A DNA stretch of 10,132 bases, taken from contig JALVUB010000075.1 of the NCBI GenBank assembly GCA_027023915.1, positions 1 through 10,132 on the forward strand, given 5' to 3'. Shown here piece after piece: positions 1-7,566 of the stretch. Made by a program: the position numbers and the translations under genes. The notes below the pieces were generated by a model. That model was not told the origin of the DNA and did not search any database. It saw only the letters and a program-made list of their open reading frames with translations. Position 1 is the stretch's first letter. Each line of letters starts with the position of its first letter. The stretch is from Sedimenticola sp. (GTDB taxonomy: Bacteria; Pseudomonadota; Gammaproteobacteria; Chromatiales; Chromatiaceae).

Positions 1-2045
1 GTTTTTCCCGCCACATCCTTGCGTCCCAGGGCGAGGGCCCGGCGACCGGTGCCGTGCCGGATGACGTCCTGCATCATGGAGTACATGATGTAGCGGTTCA
101 TCGGATCTATGGTGCGGGGCGCGGGGCGGCAGGGCGGCTGGCTTTCCGGCTCGCAGCCGGCCACCAGGGGGTTCGCCTTGTAAAGCGGTTTTCCGTTGCG
201 CTCGATCTTGCGGATGAACCAAGGCTCGATGAGATAACCCCCGTTGGCCAGCACCGAATAGGCGCGCGCCATCTGCAAGGGTGTCACCTCGCCACTGCCC
301 AGCGCCAGGGAAAGCGCATGTGGCAGCTTGTCCGGATCAAAACCGAAGCGGCGGGCGTATTCCAATACCCGACGAATACCGATCGCGCGCAACAGACGGA
401 TGGAGACCAGGTTGCGGGAATGGGTCAGGGCTTCGCGCAGCCGGGTGGGGCCGAAAAATTTTCCTGAATAATTTTGCGGACGCCAGGGCTTGCCGCTGCC
501 ATCGTTTTCGATCACCACCGGGGCGTCGTTGATGATGCTGGCTGCGGTGAAACCGGCATCCAGCGCGGCGGAGTAGATCACCGGCTTGAAGCCGGAGCCG
601 GGTTGACGTTTTGCCTGGGTCACCCGGTTGAATTTGCTCTGGTAAAAGTCGTAACCGCCCACCAGTGCCAGGATGGCGCCGTTTTTCGGGTCCATGGAAA
701 CCAGCGCGCCGCTCACCGCCGGGATCTGCGCCAGTCGCCAGTAGGGTTGAGGTGGAGCGGGTGGTTCCCTATCGTGCTTTTTCTTGTGTCGCGGTTTGTC
801 CGTCCAGCGTTGAACCCTTATCAGGTCTCCCACCTCGAGAATGTCGGCGGCTTTTTTGGGCCTGGGGCCGCGACCGTTGGTGCTGATGTGGCGCCGAGCC
901 CATGAAAGCCCTTTCCAGGGGATCACAGCCGAGCCTTCGCCTCGTATTGCCACAGTAACCTGTTTTTCATCGACCGCGGTGACCAGCGCCGGGATAAGGT
1001 CGCCAACCGGTGGGCGGCGGAAAAGCAACTGCTGGATCTGTTGCATGGTGGGCGGCAGTTTGTCCAGATGCCCTTCCGCTCCGCGCCAGCCGTGACGTCG
1101 ATCGTAAGCAACCAGCGCTTTCCGCAGTCCCTGGACAGCCGCTTTCTGCAACCTTGACCGGATGGAGGTATGGACCACGAACCCCCCTGTATATGTGGCT
1201 TCTCCATATTTGTCGACAAGTTTGTCGCGCACCATTTCCGCCACCCAGGGGGCTTGCAACTCAATCTCGGCTCCATGTGGACGGGCTTTGACCGGTGCGG
1301 CCATGGCTTCGACGGCCTGTGCATGGGAGATGAACCCCTGTTTTTCCATCCGGCGGAGAACGTAATTCCTCCGTTCTCTTGCCCGTTTGGGATTGGTGAT
1401 GGGGTTATAGCGGGAGGGGGCTTTCGGCAGACCGGCGATCATGGCGATCTCGGGTAGGGTAAGCTCATCCACCGACTTGCCGTAATAGACCTCGGCAGCG
1501 GCGGCGACGCCGTAGGCGCGGTGCCCGAGATAGATCTTGTTCAGATAGAGCTCCAGGATCTGTTCCTTCGACAGCTCCCGCTCGATGTGCAGGGCAAGGA
1601 TGATTTCGCGGATCTTGCGGGTGTAGGTGCGCTGCCGGGTGAGGTAAAAGTTACGCGCCACCTGCATGGTGATAGTGCTGCCGCCCTGCTTTTTCTTTCC
1701 GGTGAGGGCCAGCTGCACGGCGGCCCGCGCGAGACCGACAGGATCCACCCCGGGGTGGGTGAAAAAGTGTTGGTCCTCAGCGGCCACGAACGCCTTCACC
1801 AGCAGCTGGGGGATCTGCTGGTAGTTCAGAGGGTACCGTCTCTTTTCGCCATATTCCGCGATCAGCTTGCCGTCATCGCTGTAGATTCGCAGGGGTACCT
1901 GAAGCTGAATGGTACGCAAATTGTCAGTGGAGGGCAGATCCTTGCGGAAATGGAGATAAGCCAACCAGCCCACGCTGGAGACGACCAGCGCCGACAGCAG
2001 CAGGAGAGAAAAGACGAACTTCAGGAACTTGGCGAAACGGGCCAT
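1..2045 (-). CDS. mrcA: Penicillin-binding protein 1A (class A bifunctional PBP), C-terminus cut by window edge
   Basis: This bifunctional peptidoglycan synthase is anchored in the inner membrane. It polymerises lipid II through its GT51 domain and cross-links stem peptides through its transpeptidase domain. The minus strand reads as one uninterrupted frame of 681 codons from ATG 2045-2043 to the left edge. A membrane anchor lies at about residues 8-30. The GT51 motifs follow in order: EDQHFFTHPG with catalytic Glu90, GGSTITMQVARN, RKIREIILA, KIYLGHRAYG and EIAMIAGLPKAPSRYNP. An OB-like region and a Lys/His/Pro-rich linker (about 416-434) come next. The transpeptidase shows SGFK (Ser484 nucleophile, Lys487) and SRN (543-545). 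The window ends at Lys681, where VAGK plus the bases AC point to the expected KTG motif. The gene is divergent from pilM, as in Pseudomonas, where it is called ponA. No strong Shine-Dalgarno is visible. The family call is secure; only the C-terminal tail is unseen. Confidence 0.96.
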   Translation of the reverse strand, partial: MARFAKFLKFVFSLLLLSALVVSSVGWLAYLHFRKDLPSTDNLRTIQLQVPLRIYSDDGKLIAEYGEKRRYPLNYQQIPQLLVKAFVAAEDQHFFTHPGVDPVGLARAAVQLALTGKKKQGGSTITMQVARNFYLTRQRTYTRKIREIILALHIERELSKEQILELYLNKIYLGHRAYGVAAAAEVYYGKSVDELTLPEIAMIAGLPKAPSRYNPITNPKRARERRNYVLRRMEKQGFISHAQAVEAMAAPVKARPHGAEIELQAPWVAEMVRDKLVDKYGEATYTGGFVVHTSIRSRLQKAAVQGLRKALVAYDRRHGWRGAEGHLDKLPPTMQQIQQLLFRRPPVGDLIPALVTAVDEKQVTVAIRGEGSAVIPWKGLSWARRHISTNGRGPRPKKAADILEVGDLIRVQRWTDKPRHKKKHDREPPAPPQPYWRLAQIPAVSGALVSMDPKNGAILALVGGYDFYQSKFNRVTQAKRQPGSGFKPVIYSAALDAGFTAASIINDAPVVIENDGSGKPWRPQNYSGKFFGPTRLREALTHSRNLVSIRLLRAIGIRRVLEYARRFGFDPDKLPHALSLALGSGEVTPLQMARAYSVLANGGYLIEPWFIRKIERNGKPLYKANPLVAGCEPESQPPCRPAPRTIDPMNRYIMYSMMQDVIRHGTGRRALALGRKDVAGK

Positions 2046-2074
2046 GGCGGTTGGCGGGTTCTCAAGGGGCGGGG

Positions 2075-2083
2075 ATTATAACA
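2075..2083 (-). promoter_or_regulatory. mrcA: Extended -10 promoter for mrcA
   Basis: The minus strand reads TGTTATAAT here: a consensus TATAAT (2080-2075) preceded by the TGn extension. No good -35 hexamer lies 17 bases upstream (the bases there read ACGCCA), which fits an extended -10 promoter. Transcription would start near 2068 and give a leader of about 20 nt before the mrcA ATG. A CGCCAT/ATGGCG inverted repeat covers the -35 position. Confidence 0.6.
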
Positions 2084-2348
2084 GCCGCCATGGGGTATGG
2101 CGTTCGCGAGTGATTGGTGACGTGGGATGCGACAGCGGTTCGGCCCGGCAGACGCTGAATTGGCGGGCGTTGCTGTGTCGAAAAGTGTCAGAATAACCTT
2201 TAAAACCTGTTTTCATTGCATTTATCCCTGTCAAATCAAAGAGTTATTGTAATCTATTTTTCCTTTTGTGTTTGCCGGGCGGTTGAAGCGGCAGCTTTCC
2301 GATCGTTCACAAGTTGCGTATACAAAGTGCTTAGGAATCCAAACTGGT

Positions 2349-2376
2349 TTGACCTGGAGAGCGAAAAAGGGACAAT
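2349..2376 (+). promoter_or_regulatory. pilM: Candidate distal promoter for pilM operon
   Basis: TTGACC (2349-2354, five of six matches to the sigma-70 -35 box) is followed after 16 bases by GACAAT (2371-2376, four of six matches to the -10 box). It would produce a leader of roughly 190 nt. It points toward pilM. This rests on motif matches alone. Confidence 0.3.
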
Positions 2377-2447
2377 GGCGCGCAACGGCGCTCCTGCTTT
2401 TTACCAGCAGCGAGGCAGAGAATTGTCCGAAATGTATAGTAGTTAGC

Positions 2448-2487
2448 AAAAAAAATTAAAGTACTCCATCCGAAGATTTGCTATAGT
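2448..2487 (+). promoter_or_regulatory. pilM: Candidate proximal promoter for pilM operon (A-tract plus extended -10)
   Basis: TGCTATAGT (2479-2487) is an extended -10 with five of six matches to TATAAT. No good -35 is present. A run of eight A followed by TTAAA (2448-2460) sits about 35-45 bases upstream of the predicted start, where an UP element would contact the RNA polymerase alpha subunit. The start would be near 2494, with a leader of about 80 nt. This is the more likely of the two pilM promoter candidates. Confidence 0.4.
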
Positions 2488-2572
2488 TGCTCCTAGTTTG
2501 GGAGAGGTATCAGCGCGGACAGGTTCCACCGAAGGGGGACAATAAACCAAGCCAGGGGGTTCCGGTAAGTCG

Positions 2573-3649
2573 ATGATAAGTCTTTTTAGCCGTCGCAAGC
2601 CACCGATGGTGGGGTTGGACATCAGCTCCTCGGTGGTCAAATTGCTGGAATTGAGCGAGCAGGGGGGGCGCGGCAGCGGGCGCTACCGCGTGGAGTCCTA
2701 TGCGGTGGAAACCTTGCCGCCCAACGTGTTGGTGGAAGGCAACATCACCGATGTGGAGGCGGTGGGGCAGGCCATTCGTTCGGTGGTGAAAAGATCTGGC
2801 AGCAAGGCCAAAAAGGCCGCGGTTGCGGTAAGCGGCGCTTCCATCATCACCAAAACCATCTCTGTACCCGCATCCTTGGATGAGCACGAGCTGGAGAGCC
2901 AGATCGAACTGGATGCGGATCAGCATGTGCCTTTTCCCCTGGAAGAGGTCAATCTTGATTGGGAGGTGCTGGGGCCCAACGAAAAGAACCCGGAAATGAT
3001 GGACGTGTTGCTGGCCGCCTGTCGCTCGGAAACGGTGGAGGACCGGGTGGCGGCCATCTCTCTTGCGGGCCTCGAGTGCGCTGTAGTGGATGTGGAGGGA
3101 TATGCGTTGGAGCGTGCCTGCACCATCCTCTCTTCTCAGTGGCCCAATGGCGGGGAAGGCCTGACGGTGGCCGTGGTGGATGTTGGCGCCACCACCACCT
3201 CTTTTACCGCGCTCCACAACGGTGCCACGGTTTATACCCGTGAGCAGAATTTCGGCGGGCGGCAGCTTACCGAAGAAATTCAGCGCCGTTACGGCCTTTC
3301 ATTCGAAGAAGCCGGCATGGCCAAGCGGAACGGTGGTTTGCCTGACAGCTACGAAGCGGAAGTGTTGGAGCCTTTCAAGGAAGCGGTTGCCCAGCAGGTG
3401 AACCGTGCCATTCAGTTCTTCCTGGGCGCCACTTCATACAATCACGTTGACCTCGTGGTGATGGCGGGGGGAACCTCCTCCATATCGGGTCTGGAAGAAC
3501 TGGTTCAGGAGCGGCTTGCCGTGGATACCCTGGTGGCCAACCCCTTCACCAATATGTCATTGAGTTCCAAGGTGGATGCCCAGGCGTTGGCCAATGATGC
3601 GCCGGCCATGATGATCGCTTGCGGCCTGGCTCTGAGGAGTTTCGACTGA
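2573..3649 (+). CDS. pilM: Type IV pilus inner-membrane alignment protein PilM (actin-like ATPase fold)
   Basis: PilM is a cytoplasmic, peripherally membrane-bound, FtsA/actin-like nucleotide-binding protein. It docks on the N-terminal tail of PilN and links the pilus motor to the alignment complex. The product is 358 residues, close to the usual length. Actin-fold signatures are visible: MVGLDISSSVVKLLEL (12-27) as phosphate loop 1, VDVGATTTSFTAL around Asp203 as phosphate loop 2, and VMAGGTSSISGLEEL from about residue 296 as the adenosine-binding motif. The ATG at 2573 fits the family N-terminus (short basic stretch, then the first beta strand). Upstream, GGTAAG (2564-2569) is a weak ribosome-binding site and a GGGGG tract lies farther off. 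It is the first gene of the pilMNOPQ operon. Its stop overlaps the pilN start by one base (TGATG). Confidence 0.97.
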   Translation: MISLFSRRKPPMVGLDISSSVVKLLELSEQGGRGSGRYRVESYAVETLPPNVLVEGNITDVEAVGQAIRSVVKRSGSKAKKAAVAVSGASIITKTISVPASLDEHELESQIELDADQHVPFPLEEVNLDWEVLGPNEKNPEMMDVLLAACRSETVEDRVAAISLAGLECAVVDVEGYALERACTILSSQWPNGGEGLTVAVVDVGATTTSFTALHNGATVYTREQNFGGRQLTEEIQRRYGLSFEEAGMAKRNGGLPDSYEAEVLEPFKEAVAQQVNRAIQFFLGATSYNHVDLVVMAGGTSSISGLEELVQERLAVDTLVANPFTNMSLSSKVDAQALANDAPAMMIACGLALRSFD

Positions 3650-4206
3650 TGGCGCGCATTAACCTGCTTCCCTGGCGGGAGAATCTGCGGCGGCAACGTC
3701 AGCGGCAGTTTTTCGTGCAGCTTGGCGGCGCCGTGGTGGTGGGTTTGCTGGCGCTGGTGTTGTGGCACTTGCAGATTCAAAACCAGCTCCAATACCAGCA
3801 TGATCGTAACGCCTATCTCAAGGCGGAGATCGCCAAGCTCGACAAAAAGATCAAGGAAATTCGCGATCTCGAAAAAGTCCGCTCTGAGCTGGTGGCCCGC
3901 ATGAACGTTATTGAAACATTGCAGACCAGCCGCCCCATGGTTGTGCATCTTTTTGATGAGCTGGTCAAAACCATTCCTGAGGGTGTCTATCTCGACAGTC
4001 TGGTGCAAAAAGGACGATCGGTGACTCTGGAGGGGTGGGCGCAATCCAATGCGCGGATTTCCGCCTACATGAGGGCCATAGACAACAGCAAATGGTTGAA
4101 GAAGGCTGATTTGAAAAGCATTCGTAACGAAAACAAGCGCAAAACGGCGGCAGGGCTGCGTCGTTTCAAACTGGTCGTAACCCAGGCCAATCCTACGCGG
4201 GAATGA
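3649..4206 (+). CDS. pilN: Type IV pilus assembly protein PilN
   Basis: PilN is a bitopic inner-membrane protein that binds PilM through its cytoplasmic tail and dimerises with PilO through its periplasmic part. The ATG at 3649 is chosen because it gives the hallmark N-terminus MARINLLPWRE, whose INLLPWR segment inserts into the PilM groove. It also shares one base with the pilM stop and follows GAGGAG (3635-3640) at a suitable distance. An upstream in-frame start at 3619 would lie inside pilM and is rejected. The 185-residue product has a basic stretch (10-19), one transmembrane helix at about 21-41, a charged coiled coil at about 45-90, and a ferredoxin-like periplasmic domain with the family pattern TIPEGVYLDSL. 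Translation is probably coupled to pilM. Confidence 0.96.
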   Translation: MARINLLPWRENLRRQRQRQFFVQLGGAVVVGLLALVLWHLQIQNQLQYQHDRNAYLKAEIAKLDKKIKEIRDLEKVRSELVARMNVIETLQTSRPMVVHLFDELVKTIPEGVYLDSLVQKGRSVTLEGWAQSNARISAYMRAIDNSKWLKKADLKSIRNENKRKTAAGLRRFKLVVTQANPTRE

Positions 4207-4277
4207 CCGGATTGGCGGAAGTTGCCAGAGGCGAAGAAATCAACCTGATGGTGCTCGAATGGATCTTGGTGAACTGA
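4203..4277 (+). other. 24-codon mini-ORF bridging the pilN stop and pilO start
   Basis: An ATG at 4203 overlaps the pilN stop in the classic ATGA arrangement and opens 24 codons ending in TGA at 4275-4277, 14 bases beyond the pilO ATG codon. pilO itself has no convincing Shine-Dalgarno near 4259; the nearest purine-rich tract, AGAGG at 4227-4231, is too far away. Ribosomes leaving pilN could therefore run through this frame and reinitiate at pilO. The peptide (starting MTGLAEVARGEE) resembles no family I know. It may equally be chance. Being inside a conserved operon does not make it a gene. Confidence 0.3.
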
Positions 4278-4837
4278 ACAACCTGACACTGGACGATATT
4301 GGGGAATGGCCCAGCTGGTTGAAAGGGTTATTGACGCTGCTGCTTTGTGTCCTGGTGGTGGCTGGCGGCTACTTTTACCACATTGAGGATCTGAAATGGG
4401 ATTTGGATCAGGCGAAGAAGGAAGAGGCGGCGTTGCGACAGGAATTCAAGGACAAGCAGGACAAGGCAGTCAATCTGGAGGCTTATCGAGAACAGCTTAA
4501 AGAGATCAAAGAGTCGTTCGGCGCCATGCTGCGTCAACTGCCCGACAAGACCGAGGTGGCCTCGCTGCTGGTGGATGTCTCTCAAACCGGCTTGGCTGCC
4601 GGTTTGGAGTTTGAGCTGTTTCAACCCGAGCCGGAGGTGAAACGGGATTTCTATGCCGAATTGCCCATAAAGATCCGGGTGGTGGGGACTTACCATCAGT
4701 TTGGTGAGTTTGTTAGTGGTTTGGCGACTTTGCCGCGCATTGTCACTGTGCATGATGTGAGGATTCATCGGTCCAGGGGCGGCGATAAGCTGGTGATGGA
4801 AATGACAGCCAAGACCTATCGCTATCTTGAGGAGTAA
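4259..4837 (+). CDS. pilO: Type IV pilus assembly protein PilO
   Basis: PilO is a bitopic inner-membrane protein that pairs with PilN and contacts PilP in the periplasm. The 192-residue product begins MDLGELNNLTLDDIGEWP, the usual PilO opening that precedes the membrane helix. This supports the start at 4259 even though it leaves a 52-base gap after pilN. One transmembrane helix lies at about 21-40, followed by a charged coiled coil (about 44-95). The periplasmic domain carries family-typical stretches: ESFGAMLRQLPDKTEV, TGLAAGLEFELF, FYAELPIKIRVVGTYHQF and LPRIVTVHDV. It ends AKTYRYLEE, like Pseudomonas PilO. A good ribosome-binding site is missing, and translation may depend on the mini-ORF that overlaps its start. 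The pilP start follows within a few bases. Confidence 0.96.
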   Translation: MDLGELNNLTLDDIGEWPSWLKGLLTLLLCVLVVAGGYFYHIEDLKWDLDQAKKEEAALRQEFKDKQDKAVNLEAYREQLKEIKESFGAMLRQLPDKTEVASLLVDVSQTGLAAGLEFELFQPEPEVKRDFYAELPIKIRVVGTYHQFGEFVSGLATLPRIVTVHDVRIHRSRGGDKLVMEMTAKTYRYLEE

Positions 4838-4843
4838 GGGGTG

Positions 4844-5362
4844 ATGAGAAAATCATGTGCCATTACCCTGTTGCTTTTGCTGGCGGGTTGCGGTCAACAG
4901 GATATGAACGACCTGAAGCGGTTCGTTGCCGAAGTAAAGGCGCATCCTCCTCGGCAGATCGAACCCATTCCCCAGATAAAACAAGTGGCAACATTCCTGT
5001 ATGTGGGTGGTAGCAGGCGGGATCCATTCAAACCATCGGAGAAAGCTGTCGATGTTTTCAAGGTTTCGGACGGAACCGGGCCTCGTCCCGATCCAAACCG
5101 CCGCAAGGAAGAGCTGGAGGCTTTTCCGCTGGATTCTCTCAGGATGGTCGGTATTCTGGATCGCAAGGGGCGGCGTTACGGCTTGGTGCGAACCCCTGAC
5201 GGAATTATCCATCGGGTAAAAGTAGGCAACTATATTGGCCAGAATGATGGCCGGATCATCAACATCGAGGATGACAAGATCAGCATCATGGAACTGGTGC
5301 CGAATGGCCGGGGTGGTTATCTTGAACGCAGAGCCATGCTGGTGCTGACCAAAAGTTCTTGA
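4844..5362 (+). CDS. pilP: Type IV pilus assembly lipoprotein PilP
   Basis: PilP is a periplasmic lipoprotein held by the inner membrane. Its N-terminal linker binds the PilN-PilO dimer and its C-terminal beta domain binds the N0 domain of the secretin PilQ, bridging the two membranes. From ATG 4844 the protein has 172 residues. A short basic start and hydrophobic core lead to the lipobox LAGC, so Cys16 would be lipidated. The RRDPFKP motif (Asp60) opens the region before the beta domain, and SLRMVGILDRKGRRYGLVRTPDG is the typical beta-sandwich core. GAGGAG (4829-4834) precedes the start. GTG 4841 lies immediately upstream in frame and would add only one residue; the ATG is preferred. Signal and fold are family-typical. 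Confidence 0.95.
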   Translation: MRKSCAITLLLLLAGCGQQDMNDLKRFVAEVKAHPPRQIEPIPQIKQVATFLYVGGSRRDPFKPSEKAVDVFKVSDGTGPRPDPNRRKEELEAFPLDSLRMVGILDRKGRRYGLVRTPDGIIHRVKVGNYIGQNDGRIINIEDDKISIMELVPNGRGGYLERRAMLVLTKSS

Positions 5363-5398
5363 GGAGAGGCCGTGATGAGAGGTGCAAAACAATGGTGA
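5361..5398 (+). other. Seven-codon mini-ORF with strong ribosome-binding site ahead of pilQ
   Basis: GAGGAG (5361-5366), overlapping the pilP stop, is followed by GTGATG. ATG 5375 opens MRGAKQW and stops at TGA 5396-5398, just inside pilQ, whose ATG is at 5392 in another frame. The block TCTTGAGGAG, 5 bases, GTGATGAGA (5357-5380) nearly duplicates the pilP start region (4825-4849), where GTGATGAGA is the true start. This may be a relic of a duplicated start region or a reinitiation leader for pilQ. No function is shown. Confidence 0.3.
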
Positions 5399-7500
5399 AC
5401 AACAGGTGGCTGCTCACGATACTGCTGTTGGCTTTACTCCCGGCCTCGGCGGCATGGGCCAACACCCTGAAGGCGGTCAGTTTTTCCACCTTTTCCGGTG
5501 GGCGCGTGGAGGTGGTGCTGAAGACCAGCGGCCCCGTGGGCGAGGTGCGTAGCTTCTCCACGGATCATCCGGCGCGCATCGCCATTGACCTGCCTGACAC
5601 CCACAGCGGGCTCGACTACAGAACCAAAAAGATTTCCCTGGGAGCGGCGCGCAGCGTCACTGCCGTGGAGGCGGGCAACCGCACCCGCGTGGTGGTGAAC
5701 CTGGCCGACAAGGTGCCCTACCGGCTGATCAGCAAGGGCAATGAGGTCCATGTGATGATCGACGCGGGTACCACGACCGAGCCGGGGCAGACAGCCATCA
5801 CCGTGGCCAGTCGTGATACAAGGATGAAGATGCGCCATGGCGCGCCGCAAATAGAGAAAGTGGATTTCCGGCGTGGCGGCAAGGGCGTCGCAAGGGTTGA
5901 AGTGAAGCTGAGTAACCCCGATGTCTCCGTGGACATGCGCCGGCAGGGGCGTTCAGTAGTGCTTGATTTTCTTGGCGTGCAGGTTCCGCCCGATCAGGCG
6001 CGTGTATTGGATGTCACCGACTTCGTCACGCCGGTTCAGACCATTACCACCATGCCTCATCGTGGCGGCGCGCGCATGGTAATCAAGACAAAGGGCGAGT
6101 TTGACCACTTGGCCTATCAGGCGGATAACCTCTATGTGGTCGAATTCCGCGAGATGAGCAAACGGGAAAAAGAGAAGCGAAAGCGAAAGGAGCTGGTCTA
6201 CACCGGAGACAAGCTCTCGCTTAACTTCCAGAATATTCCGGTTCGGGCCGTGTTGCAGCTTTTGGCCGACTTCACCGGCATCAACATGGTGGTGAGCGAT
6301 TCGGTTACTGGCAACATCACCCTGCGGCTCCAGAACGTGCCCTGGGATCAGGCGCTGGACATCATTCTCAAGAGCAAGGGTTTGGCAAAGCGGCGCAACG
6401 GAAAGGTCATTATGGTGGCTCCGGCCGAAGAGATCGCCGCGCGTGAAAAACTGGAGCTGGAAGCGACCAAGCAGGTGGAAGAGCTGGCTCCGCTCCATTC
6501 CGAGCTGATCCAGATCAACTACGCCAAGGCTCAGGATCTGGCCAACCTTCTAAAGTCGAAAGATAACCGGCTGCTTTCGGATCGGGGTAATGTGACCGTG
6601 GATGCGCGAACCAATTCGCTGTTGGTTCAGGATACTGCCGCCAAGCTGGATGAGGTGCGTGCGCTTGTCGAAAAACTGGACATTCCTGTTCGTCAGGTTC
6701 TGGTGGAGTCGCGCGTGGTGATCGCCAACGACGATTTCGCCCGGGATCTGGGGGTTCGGTTTGGATTTAACAAGGCACATCGAAGCAGCTCGGGGCAGTG
6801 GCTCATTTCCGGTGGCCGGCCAGTGGTTTCCGCGAGCGCTACGGGCAGTGTGGGTACGGCAAACGGACTGACGGATCCTTCCGGAGCGGCAGGTATCGAT
6901 GCGCTGATGGTGAACCTGCCCAAAACCCTGGCGCCGGGCCGTGGTGGCGCCTTCAACGTTTTGGTGGGTACTGTGGGTTCCTACTTGCTGCAACTGGAAC
7001 TCAGTGCAATGCAGCAAGAGGGTCGGGGCGAGGTGATCTCCAACCCGCGGGTCGTAACTTCCGATCAGAGTACGGCGGTTATCAAACAGGGTATTCAGAT
7101 TCCGTATCAACAAACCAGCGCAAACGGGGCGACCACGGTTCAGTTCAAGGATGCGGTGCTGAAGCTGGAGGTTACGCCCCATATTACACCTGATGATCGG
7201 ATAATCATGGATCTGCTGGTTTCCAAGGATCGCCCTGATTTCACCCAGTCGGTACTGGGCGTGCCTCCGCTGGAGACGCGGCAGGTTAAAACCCGGGTTT
7301 TGGTAAACAACGGCGAGACCGTGGTGCTTGGAGGTGTTTTCGAGCGAGATCGTAGTAAAAAGCAGGAAAAAGTGCCCTTCTTCGGTGATCTGCCAGGCGT
7401 GGGATGGGCGTTCAAGCAACAGTACAAACAGGACAAAAAGAAAGAACTTCTTATCTTTGTTACGCCCAAGATCATCAAGGACAGCCTTTCGGTTCGCTGA
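5392..7500 (+). CDS. pilQ: Type IV pilus outer-membrane secretin PilQ
   Basis: PilQ forms the multimeric outer-membrane gate through which the pilus fibre passes. From ATG 5392 the protein has 702 residues, similar to Pseudomonas PilQ. A signal peptide ends near AWA (about residue 24). Two AMIN domains follow (about 28-110 and 153-245), which in this family bind peptidoglycan. A basic linker (SKREKEKRKRKE) precedes the N0/STN domain starting near 275 (LSLNFQNIPVRAVLQLLADFTG). The N1 domain is at about 374-432 (IQINYAKAQDLANLL). The secretin core runs from 434 (RQVLVESRVV) and includes VPFFGDLPGVGWAF (661-674) and LLIFVTPKII near the end. An upstream in-frame TTG at 5359 would overlap pilP and spoil the signal peptide, so it is rejected. 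AGAGGT (5378-5383) can serve as ribosome-binding site. Confidence 0.97.
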   Translation: MVNNRWLLTILLLALLPASAAWANTLKAVSFSTFSGGRVEVVLKTSGPVGEVRSFSTDHPARIAIDLPDTHSGLDYRTKKISLGAARSVTAVEAGNRTRVVVNLADKVPYRLISKGNEVHVMIDAGTTTEPGQTAITVASRDTRMKMRHGAPQIEKVDFRRGGKGVARVEVKLSNPDVSVDMRRQGRSVVLDFLGVQVPPDQARVLDVTDFVTPVQTITTMPHRGGARMVIKTKGEFDHLAYQADNLYVVEFREMSKREKEKRKRKELVYTGDKLSLNFQNIPVRAVLQLLADFTGINMVVSDSVTGNITLRLQNVPWDQALDIILKSKGLAKRRNGKVIMVAPAEEIAAREKLELEATKQVEELAPLHSELIQINYAKAQDLANLLKSKDNRLLSDRGNVTVDARTNSLLVQDTAAKLDEVRALVEKLDIPVRQVLVESRVVIANDDFARDLGVRFGFNKAHRSSSGQWLISGGRPVVSASATGSVGTANGLTDPSGAAGIDALMVNLPKTLAPGRGGAFNVLVGTVGSYLLQLELSAMQQEGRGEVISNPRVVTSDQSTAVIKQGIQIPYQQTSANGATTVQFKDAVLKLEVTPHITPDDRIIMDLLVSKDRPDFTQSVLGVPPLETRQVKTRVLVNNGETVVLGGVFERDRSKKQEKVPFFGDLPGVGWAFKQQYKQDKKKELLIFVTPKIIKDSLSVR

Positions 7501-7566
7501 TTGCGGCATCTGATAATGAAGGACCAGCCGTGACAGTGCTTCGTCCCCCTCGATTAAGCCAGGGAA

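Larger units (their letters stand above)
2046..2572. other. Divergent intergenic region between mrcA and pilM, no supported gene
   Basis: This 527-base region separates two divergent genes. The central part (about 2180-2460) is visibly AT-richer than its surroundings. Short overlapping open frames exist on both strands (for example 2216-2446 and 2268-2459 on plus, 2231-2449 on minus). They lack recognisable domains, start with TTG or GTG or lack a convincing ribosome-binding site, and overlap one another, so I do not call any of them a gene. The region holds the mrcA promoter, candidate pilM promoters and the pilM leader. No tRNA, CRISPR or insertion-sequence end was seen. Confidence 0.6.

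Noticed and set aside
923..1324. Short minus-strand frame inside mrcA, suggesting mrcA might be broken
   Set aside because: Translating the minus strand from ATG 2045 gives one continuous frame with all GT51 and transpeptidase motifs to the left edge. The short frame is off-register.
2216..2459. Overlapping short plus-strand frames (76 and 63 codons) in the mrcA-pilM spacer
   Set aside because: They begin at TTG and GTG, overlap in different frames, have no clear ribosome-binding site and match no family I know.
3619..3648. Upstream in-frame ATG start for pilN at 3619
   Set aside because: It would extend into pilM and push the PilM-binding INLLPWR tail away from the N-terminus. The ATG at 3649 overlaps the pilM stop as expected.
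4259..4277. Frameshift in pilO, with the upstream mini-ORF as its lost N-terminus
   Set aside because: pilO from 4259 already has the standard MDLGELNN opening, membrane helix and full length, so no part is missing.
5359..5391. Upstream in-frame TTG start for pilQ at 5359
   Set aside because: It would overlap the pilP stop and add eleven charged residues before the signal peptide. The ATG at 5392 gives a normal signal sequence.
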